This document shows positions 26,101 to 34,700 of a stretch of 40,239 bases of DNA, one piece after another. The position numbers and the translations under genes are program-made. Numbering within the stretch: the stretch's first letter is position 1; the number at the start of each line of letters is the position of its first letter. The DNA lies in contig JACVJK010000010.1 in the NCBI GenBank assembly GCA_015711955.1, positions 1-40,239 on the forward strand, in the 5' to 3' direction. The notes below the pieces were generated by a model, which worked only from the letters and a program-made list of their open reading frames with translations, had not been told where the DNA came from and searched no databases. The DNA is from Actinomycetota bacterium. GTDB taxonomy: Bacteria > Actinomycetota > Geothermincolia > Geothermincolales > RBG-13-55-18.

Positions 26101-26793
26101 TCGGGAGTTCTCTTCCATCTGTACGCGGTGACTTTAGGAGATCCTACCACGGGATGGGCGGTGGGTAAGGGGGGTGTCATCCTCAAGACCGAAGACGGCG
26201 GCCGCACTTGGCAAACGCATCCTCTGGGTAGCACCATGGACCTATACTCGGTGAGCGCCGCCTCACCCAGGGTGGCGTGGGCCGTGGGTTCGGCGGGAAC
26301 CATCCTGCACACCGACGACGGCGGACTTACGTGGAAGAGGCAGGTCGTCCCCACTAAAGCGGACCTGCTTTCGGTACAGGCCCTGGACGAGAGGACGGCG
26401 TTGGCGGTGGGGACCGGCGGCGTGGCCCTCCTGACCCGGGACGGGGGTGAGACGTGGCAGCCGCTCAACACCAGGGTCTCAGCCTCCCTACGCAGCGTCT
26501 TCACCTTGACCGACCGGCTGGCCTGGGCGGTGGGGGACGAGGGGGTTCTGCTCAAGACCGAGGATGGCGGAAGGACGTGGATACGGCTCAACTCTCCCTC
26601 CCCCGGCGGGCTTGTCGGGGTGGCTGCCCTGGATCCATTTAACTTGATAGTCCTGACCCAGGAGGGAGCGTATCGAAGCTCGGACGGGGGAAACAGCTGG
26701 GCCATAGCGGCAGGTGGTGTTTTCCGGGCTCTCACGCCTTGGGGAAAGGGTGCGATCCTGGTGGGAGACTCAGGATTCATAAAGAGGCTCTGA
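23143..26793 (+). CDS. Giant secreted beta-propeller / IPT-TIG protein (YCF48-type repeats)
   Basis: 1216 residues. A signal peptide (hydrophobic SLLLTLGVIT segment) is followed by about 14 YCF48/BNR-like repeats (about 45-605), each with a W(A/V)xGxxG strand and a DGG-x-(S/T)-W turn. Four IPT/TIG Ig-like domains come next (starting near 606, 686, 784 and 867; signatures such as ISGSAFG and IYGAHFG). A second set of 6-7 YCF48 repeats occupies about 947-1216. No C-terminal anchor is seen. The photosystem II factor name attached to YCF48 is irrelevant here; the fold is what is recognised. The likely role is binding or scaffolding outside the cell. Starts at 23110 and 23143 are both possible. 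Neither has a strong ribosome binding site, and 23143 gives the more compact signal peptide. It lies 63 bp after the kinase gene. Confidence 0.85.
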   Translation: MKTLAFLRASVRAITSLLLTLGVITSPPSNPLRAQSTERDGPSPSSFFDVIGMGQERIWVVGSKGSLYRTYDGGTTWIPAETPTRDDLFSLALLDQDRLWAAGSRGVLLFSEDGGRSWRERRIPGAGDVVDLEVSREGVLWAAHGKSSVLKSENDGENWTVMPIPGENALKSLAVGEEGRVWAAGENGALYTTEDGGDSWRLVPCEMGDHIVSLSLAKDGSLWALGDLGTLSISRDGGITWSVTQIPTSVPMTGLVVLDGRTAWAMGRGGFIFRTDDGGVSWKALKRVELGNVNSVYAFDSQSLWAAGDDGTVLRSYDGGDGWISQHIPSGRDLRCLDTRDGNVLWAVGEEGEGLRSDDGGFTWKRTYPGSARRLNSVSSLDAKRAWVVGDGGAIFRTSDGGKSWEELRSGTQEELRSIRVISNECIWVVGSGGTVLYSDDAGEVWQQRSCPREADLYDIYSWDGEKAWALGARGQAYRTENRGLTWEPMDTGTKDSLLSISGFEDRILWAAGRRGTLLKSEDGGESWQAVSFPWDADLLRIKVFGEMGLVVAGTGGLVARSRDGGKNWEILETHTEKDIEGLALIDLETIWASGWRGVIYHWRNSPRLDAIYPTVTEVDSPITLVGLSLGNGEEGCRVTANDSEARNWETWTDRLIRIRLPSSSEPETELRVITPHGSSLPRKVSVLPRVRGLSPLRCHPGATMTISGSAFGRERGSSYVLMGKTKINEYLAWDNQLIRFKVPGGLPATPEVKVVTGVGPSNARKVLFSSSPPGSAPTTAKPRPRIDFLEPSTALPGQEIKIYGAHFGSTRGNGYVAFGEVRATQYTEWKDDRLAVRVPSGLEGRIQVRVFTSSGGSNQKVLDIPVTPRIRYLSPTVAAENSLLEILGKGFGPREDYRHFVTLGDHRVSTYEYWSDSRVVLRLPAGLRGEVEVRVNTPVATSSPARLFVRARHLYGVAARGNTVVAVGESGIVLRQDGSGWKEAVSGVLFHLYAVTLGDPTTGWAVGKGGVILKTEDGGRTWQTHPLGSTMDLYSVSAASPRVAWAVGSAGTILHTDDGGLTWKRQVVPTKADLLSVQALDERTALAVGTGGVALLTRDGGETWQPLNTRVSASLRSVFTLTDRLAWAVGDEGVLLKTEDGGRTWIRLNSPSPGGLVGVAALDPFNLIVLTQEGAYRSSDGGNSWAIAAGGVFRALTPWGKGAILVGDSGFIKRL

Positions 26794-27187
26794 TCCCCAA
26801 GGTCAAATGAGTGCCCGAAAGTGGTCTTTCGCTTCCTTTCCCGGAGTTTGAGTCACCATGATCTTAGGGATTGAGGGTTTTCCGGCAGGGCCATGGAGAT
26901 CGGCATATGAGGGCGGACGAGGTTAGGCGTCCGACACGGGATGATCTCGTTAGCGCTTGTTTTTCAGCTTTCAAAAGGAGTAACGACCGCCATCGGAGCC
27001 CTTCGGGATGGCCAGCGACCGTTTCCCTTCCTCGAGGGAGCGGAGGTCCTCCCTTGAAGAAAAAGGGGTCTTTCGAGAGTCAGGCCAAACCCTTGGGTCC
27101 GTCACCGAGAAAAAGTCCCATCCAGTAGATGGTGCACAAAACCTCGGCAAACAGTCTGAACCCTATCATTCGCTGGCCCTCTTCCGT
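26794..27187. other. Convergent intergenic region
   Basis: About 390 bp between two convergent genes. CGAAAG-TGGT-CTTTCG (26816-26831) followed by CTTCCTTTC may be a weak terminator for the propeller gene. CGGACG/CGTCCG (26914-26933) is another small hairpin. No T-rich terminator is evident for the oxidoreductase on the other strand. No gene is supported. Confidence 0.4.
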
Positions 27188-28582
27188 TCAAAGCAACGCC
27201 GGCATCCTGCCCATCCTAGTGAGTATGGCGTGAGCGGCGATGAGGCCGGAGGCGGAGGCCTGCACCAGACCCCTGGTCACCCCTGCCCCGTCCCCCACGG
27301 CGAAAAGCCCCCTCACGGGAGTCTCCAATTCCTGACTGAGCTGGGGCCTCAGGGAATAGAACTTCACCTCCACCCCATAAAGAAGGGTGTTGCGGTGATA
27401 CACCCCGGGGCAGAGCTGGTCCAAGGCCTCAAGCATCTCCAGGATGTCGGTGACGTAACGATAGGGCATCACGAAGCTCAGGTCCCCCGGCGTGGCCTCG
27501 CCCAAAGTGGGCCTGACGGTGGAGCGGGCGATCCTCTCCGGTGTGGACCGCCGTCCCGACAGGAGGTCCCCCAACCTCTGCAGGATGATCCCTTCACCCA
27601 GCAAATTGGCCAGTCGAGCGATGTACTTGCCGTAGGCGATGGGTTCCCGGAAGGGCTCGGTGAACGTGGTGCTCACGAGCAGTGCGAAGTTGGTGTTGGG
27701 ACTCTTGCGGTCGGCGTAGCTGTGACCGTTCACGGTGAGCACGTCCCCGAAGCGTTCCACGCACACCTCGCCGTAGGGGTTCATGCAGAAGATCCTCACC
27801 TTGTCCTCGAAGGAACGGGAAAAGTAGTGGATCTTGGGCTCGTAAAGATCGGAGGTGAGGGGCTCAAGAACAGTGGCCGGCACCTCCACCCGCAGGCCTA
27901 TGTCCACCACGTTGGTGCGCATGGGAATACCCAGGCGGCGCATCTGCCCCGCCAGCCAGTCGGCCCCTTCCCTGCCCGGGGCGAGCACCACGAAATCGGC
28001 CTCCAGCTCCTCACCGTCTGTCAGCCTTACCCCCCTGACCCTTCCCCCCTCCACCAGCACCTCCCCGACCTCGGCCCCGGTACGGGTGGCCACCCCGTCC
28101 CCCAGGTAATCCCGTATGGCCCCCAACACCATCTGGGAACGGTCGGTGCCCAGGTGGCGGAAGGGGCATGGGGTCAGGATGAGGTCGCTCTGAACCGCCT
28201 TACGCCTCCAGAACTCGATGCGCTCCTCGTCGCCCCCGTAAACCTCCCGGGACGCACCGAACTCCAGATAAAGCTCGTCCACTCTCCTGATCAGGCGGAC
28301 CAGCTCCTCCTCTCCCACGTATTCGCCCAGCCAGCCCCCCACCTCGGGGGAAAGGGAGAGCTTGCCGTCGCTGAAGGCGCCCGCCCCACCCCAACCGGTG
28401 GTGATGGCGCAGGTGGGACATCTTCGACATCTTCCCTCCCGGGCATAACACCTGCGCCGGCTGAGATCGGGTCCCTTTTCGAGCATCAGGACCCGGATCC
28501 CGTCCAGCTTCTTAAGCTCCAGGGCGGTGAAGATGCCGGCGGGTCCAGCTCCCACTATGATGACGTCGTATCTACCAGCCAT
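27188..28582 (-). CDS. FAD-dependent dehydrogenase, COG2509-like, Cys-rich
   Basis: A 464-residue flavoprotein with the N-terminal dinucleotide-binding motif VIIVGAGPAG and the C-terminal FAD motif GLFAVGDGAGVTRG. After the first strand comes a Cys-rich segment (RRRCYAREGRCRRCPTC, four Cys) running into GWGGAGAFSDGKLSL, the pattern of COG2509 uncharacterised FAD-dependent dehydrogenases. The Cys group may bind a metal or Fe-S cluster, but that is inference. Substrate and electron partner are unknown. ATG at 28582 follows GGGAGG at 5 nt. An in-frame extension to 28708 adds 42 residues that do not resemble the family. It is monocistronic, between clpB and the convergent envelope genes. Confidence 0.85.
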   Translation of the reverse strand: MAGRYDVIIVGAGPAGIFTALELKKLDGIRVLMLEKGPDLSRRRCYAREGRCRRCPTCAITTGWGGAGAFSDGKLSLSPEVGGWLGEYVGEEELVRLIRRVDELYLEFGASREVYGGDEERIEFWRRKAVQSDLILTPCPFRHLGTDRSQMVLGAIRDYLGDGVATRTGAEVGEVLVEGGRVRGVRLTDGEELEADFVVLAPGREGADWLAGQMRRLGIPMRTNVVDIGLRVEVPATVLEPLTSDLYEPKIHYFSRSFEDKVRIFCMNPYGEVCVERFGDVLTVNGHSYADRKSPNTNFALLVSTTFTEPFREPIAYGKYIARLANLLGEGIILQRLGDLLSGRRSTPERIARSTVRPTLGEATPGDLSFVMPYRYVTDILEMLEALDQLCPGVYHRNTLLYGVEVKFYSLRPQLSQELETPVRGLFAVGDGAGVTRGLVQASASGLIAAHAILTRMGRMPALL

Positions 28583-28944
28583 GACCGCCTCCCATTTTAG
28601 CATCGGCAAAAATAACAAGATCCTGACCCAGAGAAGCACCAGATCCCGAAGACTAAGACCATGAGTGGTAAAGCCGTGACAAGTCGCCTGGTTGTCCTCC
28701 TCCTGCACGATGGTGGGGAACGGGCGAACGGTGATCGTATCCAGGTTTATCGTCGTGGTCCTTTTCCCGTGTGGGGGTTGTGTCGCATTTTACATGGCAA
28801 ATGGATACCCTGATACCCCCGGAGGGCTCCGCTCTCCCTCCTGCGGCGGATGATGTTTTCCAAAGTTATCAGAGACGGGGTCATACCGCTCCCCGATGCC
28901 GCGTGAAAGGCGGGTCCTATGAAGAGAAGATCGACAAGAGGGAA
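28583..28944. other. Intergenic region upstream of the oxidoreductase
   Basis: About 360 bp containing the oxidoreductase promoter region. A short hairpin (GGAGGG/CCCTCC near 28820-28840) and a tandem GATACCC pair are seen. I identify no gene, promoter pair or known RNA. Confidence 0.35.
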
Positions 28945-28964
28945 GGCCGCCCACCTGGGCGGCC
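28945..28964 (-). terminator. Terminator of the heat-shock operon
   Basis: A perfect 8-bp GC stem (GGCCGCCC / GGGCGGCC) with an ACCT loop lies 37 nt after the clpB stop. The following transcript is pyrimidine-rich (TTCCCTCTTGTC) but has no strict U-run. Confidence 0.6.
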
Positions 28965-29000
28965 CTCACGTCTCTTTCCTCCGGAGAACCGCTTACCCGG

Positions 29001-31613
29001 TCAGACCTCGGCGTAGACCGACTCTCCCACCCGGGTGAAGACGAACTCCCCTGCCTCGTTCACGTCCACCTCGATGAGGTCTCCTTCCTTGAACTCTCCC
29101 TCCAGGAGTTTGCGGGCCAGCCGGTCCTGGATCTCCCGCTGGATGACCCTCTTGAGCGGCCGGGCGCCGAAGTGGGGGTCGAAGCCCTCCTTGGCCAACG
29201 CCTCCTTGGCCCTCTCGGTGAGCCTTATGTCCAGCTTGCGGGCGGCCAACCTCTCCCTCAGCCTCTCCAACTGGATGTCCACTATCTGCTTTATCTCCTC
29301 CATCCCCAGCGGGTTGAAGACGATGATCTCATCCAGACGGTTCAGGAACTCCGGGCGGAAGTATTGTCGCAAAAGCTCCACCACTTTCTGTTTGATGGCC
29401 TCCGAGGGCTGTCCCTCCATCTCCTGGAAATAGTGGCTGCCCAGGTTGGAGGTCATGATGATCACCGTGTTCTTGAAATCCACCGTGCGGCCGTGCCCGT
29501 CGGTCAGCCGCCCGTCGTCCAGGATCTGGAGGAGGATGTTGAACACGTCGGTGTGGGCCTTCTCGATCTCGTCCAACAGTATGACGCTGTAAGGCCTCCT
29601 CCTCACCGCCTCGGTGAGCTGGCCTCCCTCCTCGTAGCCCACATAGCCCGGAGGGGCGCCGATGAGTCGGGATACGGTGTGCCGCTCCATGTACTCGCTC
29701 ATGTCCAAACGGATCATGGCTCGCTCGTCGTCGAACAGGAACTCGGCCAGAGCGCGGGCCAGCTCGGTCTTGCCCACGCCGGTGGGGCCCAGGAAGAGGA
29801 AGGAACCGATGGGGCGGTTGGGGTCCTGTAGGCCCGCCCTCGCCCGCCGGATGGCGTTGGAGACCTTCTCCAAGGCCTCCTCCTGGCCCACCACCCGCCG
29901 GCGCAGTCGCTCCTCCATGTGGATGAGCTTCTGGATCTCGCCCTCAAGGAGCTTGGAGACGGGTATCCCCGTCCAAGAGGAGACCACCTCCGCTATGTCC
30001 TCCTCGTCCACCTCCTCCTTGAGCATCTTCTTCTCCTTCTGGAGCTCCTGGAGACGGCGGTTCTCCTCCTCAAGCTTCTTCTGGATCTCCACCGCCTCCC
30101 CGTATCGTAACCGGGCCACCCTTTCCAGGTCGCCCTCGCGCTCGGCCTGTTGCTCCTCAATCCTCACCTGCTCCAGCCTCTCCTTGAGCTGGCGGATACG
30201 GGAGATGCACTCCTTCTCCGCCTGCCAGTGGGCCTTCATCTCGGACAGCCTCTCCTGCAGCTCGGCCAGCTCCTTCTCCAGCTTCTCCAGCCGGTCCCGG
30301 GAGGCCTTGTCCTTCTCCTTCTTAAGTGCTTGTCGCTCGATCTCCAGCTGCTTGATGCGCCTCTCCACCTCGTCGATCTCGGTGGGCATGGAGTCGATCT
30401 CGATGCGCAGCCGGCTGGCGGCCTCGTCCACCAAGTCGATGGCCTTGTCGGGGAGGAAACGGTCGGTGATATAGCGGTCGGAGAGCACCGCCGCCGCCAC
30501 CAGAGCGGAGTCCTTGATCCGCACCCCATGGTGCACCTCGTAGCGTTCCTTCAGGCCGCGAAGGATGGCGATGGTGTCCTCCACGCTGGGCTCGCCCACG
30601 TAAACGGGCTGGAACCGCCGCTCCAGGGCGGCATCTTTCTCGATGTACTTACGGTACTCGTCCAGGGTGGTGGCGCCTATGCAGTGGAGCTCACCCCTGG
30701 CCAGGGCGGGCTTGAGCATGTTGGCGGCGTCCACCGCCCCCTCGGCGGCCCCCGCCCCCACCAGGGTGTGGATCTCGTCGATGAAGAGTATGATCCGGCC
30801 TTCGGAGTCCACCACTTCCTTGAGCACTGCCTTCAACCTGTCCTCGAACTCGCCCCTGTACTTGGATCCCGCCACCAGGGCGCCGATGTCCAGGGCAACG
30901 ATCCTTTTGTCCCGCAGGCCTTCGGGCACGTCTCCCTGCACTATCCGCTGGGCCAGCCCCTCCACTATGGCGGTCTTTCCCACTCCGGGATCGCCGATGA
31001 GCACCGGGTTGTTCTTGGTACGGCGGGAAAGGACCTGCATGACCCGGCGGATCTCGGCGTCCCTCCCGATCACCGGGTCCAGCTTGCCTCTGCGGGCCAG
31101 CTCGGTGAGATCGCGGCCGAATCGCTCCAGAGCCTGATAGCGGCTCTCGGCCTCCGGGTCGGTTACCCTCTGACTCCCCCTCACCTCGGCCAGAGCCCTG
31201 AGCAGGTGATCCCGGGTCACCCCGAAGGAGCGCAGGATTTCTCCCGCTTTGCCCCTTCTGTCCTCCGCCAGTGCCAGCAGCAGGTGCTCGGTGGAGATGT
31301 ACTCGTCCTTCATGGCATCGGCCTCGGACAGTGCCTGCTGGAATATCTGGGAGAGATGGGGGGATACCTGTATCTGTACCGCGCCGGTCACCTTGGGGAA
31401 CTTGCCCAGTTCCTCCTCCACACGGCCGATCACCGCCTCTGGGCCCACCCCCATCTTGTTCAGAATGGAGGGCACCGTCCCGCCTTCCTGCCTTAGCAGG
31501 GCGTACAGCAGGTGCTCCCCCTCGATGAACTGATGGCCTCTCTCGGCCGCCGCCGCTTGGGCATCGGCGATGGCCTCCTGTGCCTTCACGGTGAACTTAT
31601 CGAACCTGATCAT
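29001..31613 (-). CDS. clpB: ClpB disaggregase
   Basis: An 870-residue hexameric AAA+ chaperone that pulls polypeptides out of aggregates together with DnaK. The N-terminal Clp repeat domain spans 1-145. NBD1 has Walker A GDPGVGKT (207-214) and Walker [14 protein letters not shown] long charged coiled-coil M domain lies between about 405 and 540, the feature separating ClpB from ClpA/ClpC. NBD2 has [24 protein letters not shown], the pore loop [13 protein letters not shown] and sensor-2 [11 protein letters not shown] 31613 follows GGAGGTG. It is the last gene of the heat-shock operon, 114 bp after hspR. A hairpin in that gap could modulate its expression. Confidence 0.97.
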   Translation of the reverse strand: MIRFDKFTVKAQEAIADAQAAAAERGHQFIEGEHLLYALLRQEGGTVPSILNKMGVGPEAVIGRVEEELGKFPKVTGAVQIQVSPHLSQIFQQALSEADAMKDEYISTEHLLLALAEDRRGKAGEILRSFGVTRDHLLRALAEVRGSQRVTDPEAESRYQALERFGRDLTELARRGKLDPVIGRDAEIRRVMQVLSRRTKNNPVLIGDPGVGKTAIVEGLAQRIVQGDVPEGLRDKRIVALDIGALVAGSKYRGEFEDRLKAVLKEVVDSEGRIILFIDEIHTLVGAGAAEGAVDAANMLKPALARGELHCIGATTLDEYRKYIEKDAALERRFQPVYVGEPSVEDTIAILRGLKERYEVHHGVRIKDSALVAAAVLSDRYITDRFLPDKAIDLVDEAASRLRIEIDSMPTEIDEVERRIKQLEIERQALKKEKDKASRDRLEKLEKELAELQERLSEMKAHWQAEKECISRIRQLKERLEQVRIEEQQAEREGDLERVARLRYGEAVEIQKKLEEENRRLQELQKEKKMLKEEVDEEDIAEVVSSWTGIPVSKLLEGEIQKLIHMEERLRRRVVGQEEALEKVSNAIRRARAGLQDPNRPIGSFLFLGPTGVGKTELARALAEFLFDDERAMIRLDMSEYMERHTVSRLIGAPPGYVGYEEGGQLTEAVRRRPYSVILLDEIEKAHTDVFNILLQILDDGRLTDGHGRTVDFKNTVIIMTSNLGSHYFQEMEGQPSEAIKQKVVELLRQYFRPEFLNRLDEIIVFNPLGMEEIKQIVDIQLERLRERLAARKLDIRLTERAKEALAKEGFDPHFGARPLKRVIQREIQDRLARKLLEGEFKEGDLIEVDVNEAGEFVFTRVGESVYAEV

Positions 31614-31643
31614 TCCCGATCACCTCCAAAAACTTTCGATAAT

Positions 31644-31662
31644 CTGCCGGCTACCCCGGCAG
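31644..31662 (-). repeat. Hairpin between hspR and clpB
   Basis: A perfect 7-bp stem (CTGCCGG / CCGGCAG) with a 5-nt loop lies 31 nt upstream of the clpB start. ATTATCGAAAGTTTTTGG follows it in the transcript, so it could attenuate transcription or mark an RNA processing site. Confidence 0.4.
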
Positions 31663-31727
31663 AAATCGTTACCGTACGTCCTACGGCTCCCACATCTCAA
31701 CAAATCTTTTAGGGTCTCACCTCTGTG

Positions 31728-32192
31728 TCATCGATACCTTTCCCTTTCGCCGGGGCCCTCCCGACCCCACAACCCGAGCATCAGATTGGGGTCGGAGAAC
31801 AGGGCGATTTCCCCCCGGGAAAGGGGCACCAGGTCACGGCGATAGCTTCGGTGCACCTCCTCTATCTTCCTCTCCATCTCCTTGCGCAGTTCATCCATCT
31901 CCCTCTCCATGGAGGCTATCTGCTCCCTCAAGGACCTCACTTGGTCCCGGAGGTCGAGGATCATCTTCACCCCCGCTAGGTTCACCCCCATCTCCTGGGT
32001 CAATTCCTGGATGAGCCTGCAGCGCTCGATGTCCGCCTCCGAGTACCGGCGGCGGTTCTTGACCCGGGCGGGGTTGAGAAGCCCCTTCCTCTCGTATATG
32101 CGAAGGGTCTGGGGATGCACCTCCGCCAACCTGGCCGCCACGCTTATGATGTAGAGCGGCTCGTCACTTCCCACCTTTCTCTTCTTCCTCAT
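31728..32192 (-). CDS. hspR: HspR, MerR-family heat-shock repressor
   Basis: A 154-residue DNA-binding repressor. The MerR winged helix-turn-helix is plain: LYIISVAARLAEVHPQTLR, IYERKGLLNPAR, NRRRYSEADIERCRLIQEL. A coiled coil (about residues 85-130) and a basic tail follow. In actinobacteria HspR binds HAIR operators with DnaK as co-repressor, so repression ends when DnaK is titrated by unfolded protein. The N-terminal MRKKRKVGSDEPL arm is basic. ATG 32192 has AAGGTG 6 nt upstream. ATG 32198 and GTG 32201 are alternatives. It follows dnaJ by 10 bp, so translation is probably coupled. Confidence 0.93.
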   Translation of the reverse strand: MRKKRKVGSDEPLYIISVAARLAEVHPQTLRIYERKGLLNPARVKNRRRYSEADIERCRLIQELTQEMGVNLAGVKMILDLRDQVRSLREQIASMEREMDELRKEMERKIEEVHRSYRRDLVPLSRGEIALFSDPNLMLGLWGREGPGERERYR

Positions 32193-32202
32193 GGCCATCA
32201 CC

Positions 32203-33321
32203 TTATTCTTCCAGGAAGGCTCTGGGATTCTCCCTTTCCAGCTCCTTGAGCTGCTTGATGAGTTCCTTCTCTTTGGGGGTCAGCCTCTGGGGCACCACCA
32301 CGTGGGCGGTGACGATCATGTCTCCCCGACCCCCACCTTTGGGTCTGGGCGCTCCCTTCCCCCGCAGGCGGAACTTTTTCCCGTCGGATGTGCCGGCGGG
32401 GATCTTCAACTTGACCCTACCGTTTATGGTGGGTATCTCCACCGTGGTGCCCAGCGCCGCCTCCGGGAAGGTCAGGGGAAGGTCAAGCAAGATGTCCCCG
32501 TCGCTCCGCTTGAAGTACTTGTGGGGCTTCACGTGGACCGTGACGTAGAGGTCGCCCGGGGCACCACCCAAAGGGCCGGCCTCCCCCTTTCCCGCGAAGC
32601 GTACCTTGCTCCCGTCCTTCACGCCCGCCGGGATCTTCACCTTTACGGTGCGCACCCGGTCCACCGCCCCCGTCCCGCCACAGGTGGGACAGGGGTTCTC
32701 TATCACCGTGCCCCTGCCGCCACAGGCGGGGCAGGGGCGGGAGAAGGCGAACAGCCCCTGATCGTGGGAGACCGTTCCCCTTCCCCCGCAGGTGGGACAG
32801 GTTTTGGGTAGGGTACCCGGCCTGGAACCGCTGCCGCCGCAGGTGGAGCAGACCGCCCTGCCGGATATGGTGAGGGGCACGGTGACCCCGTTTATGGCGT
32901 CCTCGAAGGAGATGGTGACTTCGGCGTGGATATCCCGGCCCTTGCGGGCCTCCCTCCTGCGGCCGGTGGCGGCCCCGAAGCCGCTGAAAAGGTCGAAGAG
33001 GTCACCCAGGCCTCCCAGGTCCCCCAGGTCCCCGGTGAAGGTGTACGTGCGGTATCCGGGACGGAAACCGGCGAAGTCGAAACCGCGGCCGCCCGCCCCG
33101 GCGAACATCCTGCCCTCGTCGTACTCTTTCCTCTTCTCGGGGTTGGAGAGGACCTCGTAGGCCTCGGTGATCTCCTTGAACTTCTCCTCCGCCTCCTTGT
33201 TCCCCGGGTTGGCGTCGGGATGGTATTTTCTCGCCAAACGCCGATAGGCGTCCCGGATCTCCTTCTGGGACGCGTCCTTGCTCACCCCGAGGATGGAGTA
33301 GTAGTCCTTGTACCCGTTCAC
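32203..33321 (-). CDS. dnaJ: DnaJ (Hsp40) co-chaperone
   Basis: A 372-residue class A J-protein that delivers clients to DnaK and stimulates its ATPase. The J domain (1-70) contains HPD at 34-36. A Gly/Phe-rich stretch follows (about 75-125). The zinc domain has four CxxCGG modules: [24 protein letters not shown] and CPTCGGTG. The two C-terminal beta domains include [18 protein letters not shown] and [13 protein letters not shown] at 33321 has GAGGGAAG just upstream. The 113-bp gap from grpE contains a TTGAGT-N5-ACTC inverted element (33379-33393) that only partly resembles a HAIR box. Confidence 0.97.
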   Translation of the reverse strand: MNGYKDYYSILGVSKDASQKEIRDAYRRLARKYHPDANPGNKEAEEKFKEITEAYEVLSNPEKRKEYDEGRMFAGAGGRGFDFAGFRPGYRTYTFTGDLGDLGGLGDLFDLFSGFGAATGRRREARKGRDIHAEVTISFEDAINGVTVPLTISGRAVCSTCGGSGSRPGTLPKTCPTCGGRGTVSHDQGLFAFSRPCPACGGRGTVIENPCPTCGGTGAVDRVRTVKVKIPAGVKDGSKVRFAGKGEAGPLGGAPGDLYVTVHVKPHKYFKRSDGDILLDLPLTFPEAALGTTVEIPTINGRVKLKIPAGTSDGKKFRLRGKGAPRPKGGGRGDMIVTAHVVVPQRLTPKEKELIKQLKELERENPRAFLEE

Positions 33322-33434
33322 CTTCCCTCGCCTCTCTTGGTGGATATTCCTACTGGATCACTTCGGAATGAGTTCAGGTTGAGTCGGACACTCCCGACCC
33401 TAAAAGGTGCGTCCGGCGAGAGGGGATGCAATCC

Positions 33435-34115
33435 TCATCCCTGCTCGCCATCGGCCTTACCCTCGCATTTGCTCACCGTTGCCCGAGCGGGCCTCAGAAG
33501 GGAACCCTTGAATTTGTACCCCTTCTGGTGGACCTCCACCACTGTCTCATCTTCGTGATCCTCGCTCACCACCGTCATCATGGCCTCGCAGACGTTGGGA
33601 TCGAAGGGATGGCCCTCCGGGTTTATCTCCTCGAGGCCCTCGTCCCGCAAAAGCTTCATGAGCTGCTCATAGACCATACGGACTCCCTCGGCCAAACGAT
33701 CCTCTCTGCCTTCGGAGTACTTCAGGGCCATCTCCAGGTTGTCCACCACGGGCAGCAGCTTGGCCACCAAACCCCGGTTGGCCTGCTCTATTATCCGGGT
33801 CTGCTCCCGGAGCATGCGCTTGCGGTAGTTCTCGAACTCCGCCTGGAGCCTCTGGAGGTCGTCCAGGTACTCCCGACATTTGTCGGTAGCCTCCTTGAGT
33901 TCTGCCTCCAGGCGAGCAACTTCCTCCTCCAGCCGCTCCCTGTCCCTCTCCTCACCGGCGTCCTCCGCCGGCTTCCCGGAGAGACCCTCTTTCGAGGCAG
34001 GAGCGGAAAGGTCTTTTAAGTCTTCGTGTTCCATCTCGGGCCTCTCGGTACCCGCAAAAGCAGTAGGTGCCTTGTTCTCCCTTTCTTCCATGGCCTCCTT
34101 TTCCTTGTCCGTCAT
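33435..34115 (-). CDS. grpE: GrpE nucleotide exchange factor
   Basis: A 226-residue exchange factor for DnaK. A disordered acidic N-terminus (about 1-55) precedes the long helix EEEVARLEAELKEATDKCRE through LQRLQAEFENYRKR. The beta domain contains GLEEINPEGHPFDPNVCEAM and VVEVHQKGYKFKGSLLRPA. ATG 34115 has GAGGTG 8 nt upstream. It sits after the operon's hsp20 rather than directly after dnaK, separated from it by 103 bp that hold a strong hairpin. Confidence 0.95.
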   Translation of the reverse strand: MTDKEKEAMEERENKAPTAFAGTERPEMEHEDLKDLSAPASKEGLSGKPAEDAGEERDRERLEEEVARLEAELKEATDKCREYLDDLQRLQAEFENYRKRMLREQTRIIEQANRGLVAKLLPVVDNLEMALKYSEGREDRLAEGVRMVYEQLMKLLRDEGLEEINPEGHPFDPNVCEAMMTVVSEDHEDETVVEVHQKGYKFKGSLLRPARATVSKCEGKADGEQG

Positions 34116-34152
34116 GGCTCCATCACCTCTTTTTCCCTGTGAGGGGTTTTAT

Positions 34153-34182
34153 GAGGGGCTGACCCCTCAAGGTCAGCCCCTC
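34153..34182 (-). terminator. 12-bp perfect hairpin between hsp20 and grpE
   Basis: GAGGGGCTGACC and GGTCAGCCCCTC pair fully around a 6-nt loop. In the transcript the stem is followed by AUAAAA, not a U-run, so it is more likely a processing, stabilising or partial attenuation element than a full terminator. Confidence 0.55.
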
Positions 34183-34218
34183 TCGTTTCTTCGATCATCG
34201 CCCCTGCAGGGGAGGTCA

Positions 34219-34671
34219 TCACTTCTTGGACTCCTCCACCTTGATGGGGATGCGCTTGGGCTTGGCCTCCTCCACCTTGGGAAGCTCCACCTTGAGGACG
34301 CCGTCGGAGAAGGTCGCCGAGATCTTCTCCTCGTCCACCTTGCGCGGCAGGGTTATGTTACGCTCGAAGTATCCATAAGCCCTCTCGATGCGGTGGTAGT
34401 TCTCCTCCTTCACCTCTTTGGAGAACTTCCTCTCCCCGCTTATGCGCAAGGTGTCGTCCTCCAAGGAGATGTTGATGTCCTCGGCGTTGAGGCCAGGGAG
34501 CTCCGCCTCGACCACCAGCTTGTCATCGGTCTCGTACATGTCGATGGCGGGAGCCCAAGTCGCCGTCCCCATCTCCTCGGCGCCCCGGAAGAAGGTGCGC
34601 CTGAACAGCCGGTTCACCTCCTCCTGCAGGTTCATCAGGTCCCGGAACGGATCCCACCTCACGATCGCCAT
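34219..34671 (-). CDS. Small heat-shock protein Hsp20 within the dnaK operon
   Basis: A 150-residue holdase. The N-terminus MAIVRWDPFRDLMNLQEEVN is the classic class A bacterial type. The alpha-crystallin domain (about 45-138) has ELPGLNAEDINISLEDD, LRISGE and the FSDGVLKVELPK strand. The C-terminal tail contains the oligomerisation motif RIPIKVE. ATG 34671 follows a strong AAGGAGGTG. It lies between dnaK (56 bp gap, hairpin) and grpE (103 bp gap, hairpin), so its transcript level could be set by these flanking structures. It is clearly a different lineage from the stand-alone Hsp20 at the other end of the window, which has a Trp-rich arm. Confidence 0.95.
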   Translation of the reverse strand: MAIVRWDPFRDLMNLQEEVNRLFRRTFFRGAEEMGTATWAPAIDMYETDDKLVVEAELPGLNAEDINISLEDDTLRISGERKFSKEVKEENYHRIERAYGYFERNITLPRKVDEEKISATFSDGVLKVELPKVEEAKPKRIPIKVEESKK

Positions 34672-34700
34672 ATCCGCTCACCTCCTTGGGGAAGTTTATC

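Noticed and set aside
27008-28600. 530-residue plus-strand open frame
   Set aside because: It lies antisense to the FAD dehydrogenase, is His/Gly/Pro-rich without motifs, and is a by-product of GC-rich codon use.
30150-31496. 448-residue plus-strand open frame
   Set aside because: Antisense to clpB, whose AAA+ motifs are unmistakable.
33379-33393. TTGAGT-N5-ACTC in the grpE-dnaJ gap as an internal HAIR site
   Set aside because: The spacer is 5 rather than 7 and the right half-site is incomplete.
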